The translations under genes were made by a program, and so were the position numbers. From an uncultured Oscillospiraceae bacterium (lineage in GTDB: Bacteria > Bacillota > Clostridia > Oscillospirales > Acutalibacteraceae), in assembly GCA_900555805.1 (NCBI GenBank), contig USMJ01000105.1, positions 1 through 5,279 on the forward strand: 5,279 nucleotides of DNA, in the 5' to 3' direction. This document shows positions 1-3,898 of the stretch, piece after piece. The notes below the pieces were generated by a model. The model saw only the letters and a list, made by a program, of their open reading frames with translations. It was not told the DNA's origin and made no database searches. Numbering within the stretch: the first letter of the stretch is position 1; each line of letters opens with the position of its first letter.

Positions 1-60
1 GGTTCGACAAGCGAACCGCCGGTTTTGCCTTGCGGCAATCGCACCGCCGACCCTGAATAT
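1..60. other. GC-rich self-complementary segment at the window edge, no gene assigned
   Basis: This segment is much richer in GC than the AT-rich DNA that follows. It contains two small inverted repeats: GGTTCG (1-6) with CGAACC (12-17) around a 5-base loop, and TTGCC (25-29) with GGCAA (34-38) around a 4-base loop. The hexamer ACCGCC occurs at 15-20 and again at 43-48. A frame on the plus strand stays open from base 1 to a TAG at 139-141, but it runs through the terminator hairpin and has no recognisable protein features. It could be an intergenic repeat, a structured RNA edge, or the tail of a gene outside the window. Confidence 0.25.
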
Positions 61-75
61 GCCCACATAAAAACA

Positions 76-106
76 AAAAAGAGAAAGCATAACGCTTTCT
101 CTTTTT
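76..106 (-). terminator. Intrinsic terminator, probably bidirectional
   Basis: A perfect 8-bp stem, GAGAAAGC (81-88) with GCTTTCTC (94-101), closes a 5-base loop (89-93). It is flanked by AAAAA on the left and TTTTT on the right. On the minus strand the stem is followed by a U tract (TTTTTTGTTTTT, bases 80 down to 69), so it should end the transcript carrying the 36-codon gene and the Cys-rich gene. On the plus strand the U tract is five bases, so it could also stop a transcript entering from the left. It lies about 30 bases past the stop codon of the small gene. Confidence 0.85.
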
Positions 107-137
107 ATGTACAACATAATTCAAGTATCAATAAGGA

Positions 138-248
138 TTAGTCCTTGTTTTTCTTGGTTCCGTTGAGCCACGGGCAGTAGGTGTAGAAGAACTCCCAAAG
201 CTTCTGCCAGAATGCTTCAAACTTCTCGAAGAAAGTTGCCATATCCAT
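138..248 (-). CDS. 36-residue aromatic amphipathic peptide, unknown function
   Basis: This short gene starts at an ATG at 248 and ends in TAA. An AAAGGGGG ribosome binding site lies 8 bases upstream. A second in-frame ATG two codons later would be too far from that site. The product has eleven aromatic residues out of 36 (six Phe, three Trp, two Tyr). Phe6, Phe7, Phe10, Phe13, Trp14, Leu17, Phe20, Phe21 and Tyr24 recur every three to four positions, so residues 5-24 would form an amphipathic helix with Glu and Lys on the other face. A single Cys25 is followed by Pro26, and the tail is Lys-rich. There is no signal peptide, and charged residues balance at about five each. It follows the Cys-rich secreted gene by 45 bases and shares its terminator, so it is probably co-transcribed. 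I do not recognise the family. A membrane-surface peptide, a partner of the neighbouring protein's helical tail, or a secreted micropeptide are all possible. Confidence 0.72.
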   Translation of the reverse strand: MDMATFFEKFEAFWQKLWEFFYTYCPWLNGTKKNKD

Positions 249-256
249 TGTATTAT

Positions 257-264
257 CCCCCTTT
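257..264 (-). promoter_or_regulatory. Ribosome binding site of the 36-codon gene
   Basis: The minus strand reads AAAGGGGG here, followed by eight bases (ATAATACA) and then the ATG at 248. This purine-rich site at correct spacing is the main sign that the tiny gene is translated, since it sits in an otherwise AT-rich 45-base gap after the stop codon of the Cys-rich gene. The match to AAGGAGG is good but not perfect, with one G in place of A. Confidence 0.75.
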
Positions 265-293
265 GCAATTGTTTTTAATATTTTAAAATTAAA

Positions 294-890
294 TTATTTT
301 TTCTGCGACGGCCACTTGCCGAGGATCTTATCAAGTCTGAGGAACGTAAAGAGAGCGTCGAAAAGCTTATACATAACGTTTCTCATAGAGGTCAGAGCCT
401 TCTGAATGCCGTTGATGTAGCCGAGCTGACCCTTATGGATACCGTCCTCGATCTTATCGCCGACTTCGTCCTTCGTGTCGTCTATGCAGTACGGGCAGTT
501 CGGTTCTCTGCCTTTTTTGCAGTCGCATTTGCATCCGACTTTGCCTGTGCAAGCGTCGCAGCATTTTGCTTTCCAGTAGTAGTGAGTGGTCTGGTCGCCC
601 TTGTGAATGATGTTTCCGTCGGCGTCTAAGATATCGACGTCAAGATAGAAATCATAATGACAGGGGAGATAGTCCGATGTGTTTGTGGCATTGCCGTTCT
701 CGTCAATGTGACCCGGGCAAAGCTCACAGCATGTGCAGCCGAATGTTCCGGTGCAGGGATTGTTGCAGTTTGTGCAGTATTCTTTGATACCTACATTAGC
801 CTGTTCTTCATTCCATGATCCTGCGAACGCAACTGACGCGAGCGAGAAGATCATTATTGCCGCTAAAAAGACGGACAACAGTTTTTTCAT
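294..890 (-). CDS. Secreted Cys-rich protein with helical C-terminal tail, unknown family
   Basis: The product has 198 residues. Residues 1-23 form a classical signal peptide (MKK, a hydrophobic core, and an AFA site before Gly24), so it is probably exported by Sec and cleaved. Sixteen cysteines fall between residues 39 and 135. Two clusters share the pattern Cys-Thr-Gly-x-x-Gly-Cys-x-Cys (46-54 and 114-122). The first has Cys39, 42, 46, 52, 54, 55 and 58, and the second has Cys110, 111, 114, 120, 122, 124, 132 and 135. Between them lies a Tyr/Asp-rich stretch (77-107) with several His. Such spacing suits zinc-ribbon-like metal binding or dense disulfide pairing. Residues 155-192 form a probable amphipathic helical tail with Phe and Leu, recalling the peptide encoded just downstream. 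The ATG at 890 is chosen because AAGGAGGG lies 7 bases upstream and a signal peptide follows at once. A longer frame back to 1022 would cross the promoter. I do not recognise the family, and no enzymatic motif is visible. Confidence 0.85.
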   Translation of the reverse strand: MKKLLSVFLAAIMIFSLASVAFAGSWNEEQANVGIKEYCTNCNNPCTGTFGCTCCELCPGHIDENGNATNTSDYLPCHYDFYLDVDILDADGNIIHKGDQTTHYYWKAKCCDACTGKVGCKCDCKKGREPNCPYCIDDTKDEVGDKIEDGIHKGQLGYINGIQKALTSMRNVMYKLFDALFTFLRLDKILGKWPSQKK

Positions 891-897
891 ATTATAG

Positions 898-905
898 CCC
901 TCCTT
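898..905 (-). promoter_or_regulatory. Ribosome binding site fixing the start of the Cys-rich gene
   Basis: The minus strand reads AAGGAGGG, near-perfect against the 16S anti-Shine-Dalgarno end, with a 7-base spacer before the ATG at 890. It settles the start in favour of the signal-peptide methionine over the in-frame upstream codons, which have no such site. Confidence 0.85.
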
Positions 906-930
906 ATGATTACGACTATTTGATATCTTC

Positions 931-959
931 ATTATAAATGTAAATCTAAAAAAAGTCAA
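931..959 (-). promoter_or_regulatory. Sigma-A type promoter for the Cys-rich gene and micropeptide
   Basis: On the minus strand TTGACT (959-954) and a perfect TATAAT (936-931) are separated by 17 bases, the ideal spacing for the housekeeping sigma factor. Transcription would start near 924, giving a leader of about 35 bases before the ATG at 890. It lies in a 138-base AT-rich spacer (891-1028) after the pseudokinase gene, where I see no convincing terminator. Some read-through from the upstream gene is therefore possible. Confidence 0.8.
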
Positions 960-1028
960 TAAGTTTATAGTTAATTTACAAACTTGTGCAGATTTAACAA
1001 AAGTCAGAAGTTTTATTTCCAATGTGGA

Positions 1029-2711
1029 TTAAAATTCGACGGAAAACGCCGAGTTTTTGGAATCCGTGCCCTGAATAGCGCCCTTTGATATGAACAGCTC
1101 ATAGTGATAATTGTCCGTGTCGATCTCTATGTCCGAGGGAACTATTATATCGCAAATCGTCTGATCCCTGTGATCAATGTCGTAATAGCATTCGAGGCTG
1201 AGCGGCTGTGTTCTGACGATCGTTCCGTTTTCGTCATATGTGTAGAGCAGCGCCTCGCCCTCTGCCGCGACCTTCACACCGAATGTTGCGTCGGCGAAGA
1301 CTAAGATCTCGTCAACTCTGCCGTCGTTTTCGATAAGCTCAAGCTTCGGATTTTCGACGTCGACGAATTCGGGCTTAGCCTTCGTTGTCGTCGTGGTCGG
1401 CTTTGTGGTGATGACCGTGGTTGACATCGTCGGCTTCGTTGTCGGATCTGTCGGTACCGGTGGAGCGGTCGGCTCGGTGGTAGTCGGTTGGGTCGTTACC
1501 GGCTGAGTGGTCGTGGGAGCCGTCGTCGGGGCTGTTGTCGGCTGAGTTGTGGGAACTGTCGTCGACTCGGTGGTCGTCGGCGTTTCTTTTCCTCCGCCGA
1601 GTATGTTATAAGCTATAAGTCCGACGGATATCACGGCGACAATTATTATCGCCGCTATAAGGCCCTTTATCAGTTTTCCCGAATCTTCATGGCTGTTGTC
1701 ATAATATTCATCGCCGTCGTATCCGTATCCGCTGATCGAACCGTCGTCCTTTATAATTGTTTCTTCGTCCGAATCGTCTTCTGTTTCGCGCTGTGACTTC
1801 GGAACGGATTGACCGAAAGCGTACCCCGTAACGGCGTGTGAACTCGACGAATACGTTGGGTCTATATCCGAAAGCACGGCTTCAACGTCTCTCTTGAAGC
1901 TGCTGAGATTCTGATAACGATCGGAGGGTCTGAACGCGCAGGCTCTCTTGATTATCTTGTCGATTCCGTCGGGAGCTCCGTCGGGCGCTGTCGGAACTTC
2001 GCCGTTGATCCTTCTCTGAAGAGCGTTTGAAAGATTCTCTTCGGTTATCTCCGTCGGATAGTCGGGCAGGAAAGGCGCGCGCGCGTGATGCAAAGCCTTA
2101 AACAGAAGAATTCCCAACGCGTACATATCGGACTGGGAAACGTCCGAGCCCATCGAATATTCCTCGGGGGCTTTGAAATCGTCGTTCGCGCCTGTGTTGA
2201 CGAACGAACCGAGCTTGAATTCGCCCGAGCCGTCGACAAAAATGTTCTCAAGACTGATATTTTCGTGGGTTATGCCCATAGATCTGAACTGGCCGACCGC
2301 TTCGCTCGCCGCCACGACTATCTTCAGAGCCGACGCGACGGGGAGATCGTGGATGTCGTATTCATCCGCGAGGGGCTTGACGCTCTCTGTGAACGAGAGG
2401 ATCGCGTATTCGCCCTCGCCGCCGTATATCGCCCTGCTGTCATAATAGGAAACGATACGGTCGCAGTTTCTCATTTTTTGCATTATTTCGAGTGGGAGCA
2501 GATGCATCTGAACTTCATCGGGCAGGTCTCCGTCGCTGTGGGGAGGGGCGGCCTTGACCGTCGTGACGCTCATGTGTCTGAAACTTACACTGCCGTCGGG
2601 CGTGGTCTTCATCACACGGTAAAGCGTGCAGTTCTCCCTTTGATCTATAATGTTGTCAAGGTGCCAGCCGTCGAAGAACGGTTCGAGCGCTCTCAGCTTT
2701 TCCCTATCCAT
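1029..2711 (-). CDS. PknB-type membrane protein with a degenerate kinase domain (probable pseudokinase)
   Basis: The product has 560 residues. Residues 12-283 follow the bacterial Ser/Thr kinase fold. Ala-Pro-Glu (181-183), Ser-Asp-Met-Tyr-Ala-Leu-Gly (194-200) and the late Arg265 are kept. The glycine-rich loop is absent (residues 16-33). The HRD motif is His149-Glu150-Asn151 with Ser153 in place of the catalytic-loop Lys. The DFG motif is Ser169-Phe170-Val171. Only Asn156 of the metal-binding residues remains. Loss of both key aspartates predicts no phosphotransfer. A very acidic juxtamembrane segment (308-343) leads to one transmembrane helix (about 347-371), a Thr/Pro-rich linker (376-445) and a 115-residue outer domain (446-560) of likely beta structure that I do not recognise; PASTA repeats are not seen. 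The ATG at 2711 comes one base after the stop of the DUF1508 gene, with GGTGA five bases upstream, so translation is probably coupled. A TTG six codons earlier is possible but lacks a good site. Its role may be sensing or scaffolding at the envelope. Confidence 0.88.
   Translation of the reverse strand: MDREKLRALEPFFDGWHLDNIIDQRENCTLYRVMKTTPDGSVSFRHMSVTTVKAAPPHSDGDLPDEVQMHLLPLEIMQKMRNCDRIVSYYDSRAIYGGEGEYAILSFTESVKPLADEYDIHDLPVASALKIVVAASEAVGQFRSMGITHENISLENIFVDGSGEFKLGSFVNTGANDDFKAPEEYSMGSDVSQSDMYALGILLFKALHHARAPFLPDYPTEITEENLSNALQRRINGEVPTAPDGAPDGIDKIIKRACAFRPSDRYQNLSSFKRDVEAVLSDIDPTYSSSSHAVTGYAFGQSVPKSQRETEDDSDEETIIKDDGSISGYGYDGDEYYDNSHEDSGKLIKGLIAAIIIVAVISVGLIAYNILGGGKETPTTTESTTVPTTQPTTAPTTAPTTTQPVTTQPTTTEPTAPPVPTDPTTKPTMSTTVITTKPTTTTTKAKPEFVDVENPKLELIENDGRVDEILVFADATFGVKVAAEGEALLYTYDENGTIVRTQPLSLECYYDIDHRDQTICDIIVPSDIEIDTDNYHYELFISKGAIQGTDSKNSAFSVEF
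1377..1586 (-). repeat. Low-complexity Thr/Pro linker repeat inside the pseudokinase gene
   Basis: This stretch encodes residues 376-445, built from short units such as PTT, APTT and QPTT with runs of Thr. On the plus strand it appears as repeated GTCG, GGTCG and GTTGTCGG units. Thr/Pro linkers of this kind typically span the peptidoglycan layer and may be O-glycosylated. Such repeats can expand or contract by slippage, so the length may vary between strains. Confidence 0.85.
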
Positions 2712-2712
2712 T

Positions 2713-3105
2713 TTAATCACCGCTTTCAAAATTGTTTCTGATAATAATTTTGCCGTCGGGGGCGTTTTTCCCTATTGAACGTATGCCCTTGAGACAGCTC
2801 GATTTTGTCGTATAGCTTTCGCTGACCGCTATAATTTCACCGCTTGCCGACTTGAGTCTGAAGTGAAATTCGCCGGTCGTGTCCTTATATACCTCATATT
2901 TGGGGTACGGGATAGCTTTCCATTTATATTGGGTTCTGTCCTCGACGGGGGCTTTGGCGTTCCGCTTGATGCTGTCAATGATGTTTTCGCAGCTTTCGAC
3001 CGTCGGAAAGGTCTGACTTATAGCTATCGCTTCGCCGTTCCCGGCTCTGAGCTCAAATGTATACTCCTCATATGGGGTACGGCTTATTATAAATCTCCCG
3101 TTCAC
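2713..3105 (-). CDS. Tandem DUF1508 (YegP-like) protein
   Basis: The product has 130 residues in two DUF1508-type units of about 48 residues: 3-51 (GRFIISRT ... SIKRNA) and 69-115 (KYEVYKD ... IGKNA). Both share the pattern of a first strand, Phe-x-(Leu/Phe)-Arg/Lys, Gly-Glu-x-Ile-Ala-(Ile/Val)-Ser, a Thr/Ser-x-x-Ser-Cys turn and a closing helix. The second unit is closer to the family consensus. There is no signal peptide or membrane segment, so it should be cytoplasmic. The biochemical function of DUF1508 is not settled. The GTG at 3105 is chosen because AAGGCGGTGA lies just upstream, and the first repeat begins at once. A TTG seven codons earlier would overlap that site. The stop codon sits one base before the pseudokinase start, so the two proteins are probably made together and may work together. 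Confidence 0.85.
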   Translation of the reverse strand: MNGRFIISRTPYEEYTFELRAGNGEAIAISQTFPTVESCENIIDSIKRNAKAPVEDRTQYKWKAIPYPKYEVYKDTTGEFHFRLKSASGEIIAVSESYTTKSSCLKGIRSIGKNAPDGKIIIRNNFESGD

Positions 3106-3109
3106 TTCA

Positions 3110-3119
3110 TCACCGCCTT
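3110..3119 (-). promoter_or_regulatory. Ribosome binding site selecting the GTG start of the DUF1508 gene
   Basis: The minus strand reads AAGGCGGTGA, matching the ideal AAGGAGGTGA at nine of ten bases, with four bases (TGAA) before the GTG at 3105. That places the GGCGG core seven bases from the start codon. It supports GTG over the in-frame TTG at 3126, which lies upstream of this site. Confidence 0.75.
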
Positions 3120-3134
3120 GGCGCAAAACTTTTC

Positions 3135-3163
3135 CTATTACATTTTACCAATATATCTGTCAA
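3135..3163 (-). promoter_or_regulatory. Probable promoter of the DUF1508/pseudokinase pair
   Basis: On the minus strand a perfect TTGACA (3163-3158) is followed after 17 bases by TAATAG (3140-3135), a weak match to TATAAT. Transcription would start near 3128, giving a leader of roughly 20 bases. The perfect -35 box and spacing support the call, and the poor -10 box lowers confidence. It is divergent from the metal operon promoter, with about 55 bases between the two -35 boxes. Confidence 0.5.
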
Positions 3164-3218
3164 AAGGCAAGCAAAAAAGACAAACTCAATAAAAATTAAA
3201 AAAATTTTGCGAAAAGGG

Positions 3219-3247
3219 TTGACAACATAGGAACGCTTGCATATAAT
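3219..3247 (+). promoter_or_regulatory. Consensus promoter of the metal efflux operon
   Basis: TTGACA (3219-3224) and TATAAT (3242-3247) are both perfect and 17 bases apart. Just upstream, 3189-3210 is almost pure A/T with A and T runs, as in an UP element. Transcription should start near 3254, inside the inverted repeat at 3250-3271. A promoter this strong would need tight repression, which fits the adjoining ArsR-type operator. Confidence 0.92.
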
Positions 3248-3249
3248 AA

Positions 3250-3271
3250 CATATGAACAGACATTCATATG
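3250..3271 (+). promoter_or_regulatory. ArsR/SmtB-type operator
   Basis: A perfect inverted repeat, CATATGAA (3250-3257) with TTCATATG (3264-3271), surrounds a 6-base centre (CAGACA). The core ATATGAACA...ATTCATAT resembles the known operator type of SmtB/ArsR zinc and cadmium repressors, which contain a TGAACA...TTCA dyad. It begins three bases after the -10 box, covers the expected transcription start and ends where the ribosome binding site (AAAGGAG, 3272-3278) begins. A bound dimer would block RNA polymerase. The operon's own ArsR protein is the obvious ligand, so autoregulation is inferred. Confidence 0.85.
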
Positions 3272-3286
3272 AAAGGAGCGGACAAC

Positions 3287-3361
3287 ATGGAACAAGAAAA
3301 CATTCAGTCATGCGAATTTATGTATGTTCACGAGGACATAGTCCAAAAGGTTCAGAAATGA
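3287..3361 (+). pseudogene. N-terminal arm of the ArsR repressor, cut off by an in-frame TGA
   Basis: An ATG with a strong AAAGGAG site 8 bases upstream opens a 24-codon frame that ends at TGA (3359-3361). The next codon in the same frame is the ATG of the ArsR body. The peptide (MEQENIQSCEF ... VQKVQK) reads like the usual N-terminal extension of clostridial ArsR/CadC-type repressors: a Cys (residue 9), a His-Glu-Asp motif (15-17) and a helix leading into Met-Pro-Asp-Glu. In CadC-type sensors Cys residues in this arm join the CxC of helix 3 to bind Cd or Pb. The simplest reading is one 119-codon gene with a nonsense codon at position 25, for example from CGA, AGA or GGA. A sequencing error, natural reinitiation or readthrough are alternatives. 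Confidence 0.75.
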
Positions 3362-3646
3362 ATGCCCGACGAAGACGAGCTTTATGATTTGGCGGAGCTT
3401 TATAAGGTCTTCGCCGACAGCACAAGGATAAAAATACTTTATGTATTATTTGAAAGCGAAATGTGCGTTTGCGACATAGCCCAGCTGCTCGAGATGAGCC
3501 AATCGGCGATATCTCATCAGCTCAGGGTTCTGAAACAGTCGAAGCTTGTCAAGTTCAGGCGCGACGGCAAGACGATATTCTATTCGCTTGCCGACGAGCA
3601 CGTCAGAACGATCATGGATCAGGGTATTGAACACATAGAAGAATAA
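3362..3646 (+). CDS. ArsR/SmtB-family metal-sensing repressor (body)
   Basis: The 94 residues carry the winged-helix DNA-binding domain. The helix 3 metal motif Glu-Met-Cys35-Val-Cys37-Asp is present, and the recognition helix is Ser-Gln-Ser-Ala-Ile-Ser-His (46-52) running to about 63. The wing is Phe-Arg-Arg-Asp-Gly-Lys (65-70). The dimer-interface zinc site of helix 5 is intact: Asp78-x-His80 and His91-x-x-Glu94, with the same spacing as SmtB. Both a CxC-type site and an alpha-5 site are therefore visible, suggesting a sensor for Zn and for Cd or Pb. Metal binding should release the operator at 3250-3271. The ATG directly follows TGA, with only AAAAGG eleven bases upstream, so expression as a separate chain would rely on reinitiation by ribosomes finishing the 24-codon arm. 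It leads an operon with the HMA and ATPase genes. The family is certain, but the exact metal is not. Confidence 0.93.
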   Translation: MPDEDELYDLAELYKVFADSTRIKILYVLFESEMCVCDIAQLLEMSQSAISHQLRVLKQSKLVKFRRDGKTIFYSLADEHVRTIMDQGIEHIEE

Positions 3647-3665
3647 TTTTAATGAGGTGTTATTT

Positions 3666-3884
3666 ATGAAAAAGGTATTCAAATTACATGATCTCGATTG
3701 CGCCAACTGCGCGGCAAAAATGGAAGACGCTATTTTAAAGATAGACGGTGTTGAAAGCGCTTCGGTCAACTTCATGACAAGCAAGATGACGGTCAAAGCC
3801 GATGACGACCGCTTTGAGAGCATCATGGACGAAGTTCAGAAAGTCTGCAAGAGAGTTGAACCGGACTGCGTTATTGTCAGATAA
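3666..3884 (+). CDS. Stand-alone heavy-metal-associated (HMA) domain protein
   Basis: The product has 72 residues and is a single HMA ferredoxin-like fold, about the usual size for one domain. The metal motif is Asp11-Cys12-x-x-Cys15 within Leu-Asp-Cys-Ala-Asn-Cys-Ala-Ala-Lys. The Asp before the first Cys is typical of Zn/Cd/Pb domains of the ZntA/CadA group, whereas copper domains normally have Thr or Ser there. Gly-Val-Glu (28-30) and Ala-Ser-Val-Asn-Phe (32-36) match the family's second strand. Two extra Cys (61 and 68) near the end are less usual. GAGGTG lies six bases before the ATG at 3666, so the in-frame GTG at 3657 is rejected. It lies 19 bases after the repressor and 14 bases before the ATPase gene, which lacks its own N-terminal HMA domain. 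It probably acts as a separated metal-binding or delivery domain for that pump. Confidence 0.92.
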   Translation: MKKVFKLHDLDCANCAAKMEDAILKIDGVESASVNFMTSKMTVKADDDRFESIMDEVQKVCKRVEPDCVIVR

Positions 3885-3898
3885 ATGAGGTGAAAACA

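Noticed and set aside
1..17. GGTTCGA at the window start as the T-arm of a tRNA
   Set aside because: The stem-loop has a 5-base loop rather than a 7-base one, and there is no acceptor stem partner or CCA end.
1..141. Partial plus-strand frame from the window edge to TAG at 139-141
   Set aside because: It runs through the terminator hairpin and the start of a convincing minus-strand gene region, and shows no protein features.
891..1022. A 44-codon N-terminal extension of the Cys-rich gene back to 1022
   Set aside because: It crosses the TTGACT-17-TATAAT promoter, has no ribosome binding site, and would bury the signal peptide. The ATG at 890 has AAGGAGGG and is followed directly by the signal peptide.
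960..1028. AAGTTT/AAACTT dyad as a terminator after the pseudokinase gene
   Set aside because: The stem is short and all A/T except one pair, the loop is about 13 bases, and no U tract follows.
2712..2729. TTG start six codons upstream for the pseudokinase
   Set aside because: No good ribosome binding site precedes it, and it overlaps the DUF1508 stop. The ATG at 2711 has GGTGA at 5 bases and follows the stop by one base.
2085..2741. Plus-strand open frame of 218 codons opposite the pseudokinase
   Set aside because: It is the antisense shadow of a clear kinase-fold gene, with no ribosome binding site or recognisable domain.
3106..3126. TTG start seven codons upstream for the DUF1508 protein
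   Set aside because: It lies upstream of AAGGCGGTGA, which is correctly spaced for the GTG at 3105.
3359..3361. TGA as selenocysteine or as a reassigned sense codon
   Set aside because: No selenocysteine hairpin is evident just downstream and the position is not a conserved Cys in ArsR proteins. One TGA cannot support a changed code, Trp codons here are TGG, and other genes look like ordinary clostridial genes. Not fully excluded.
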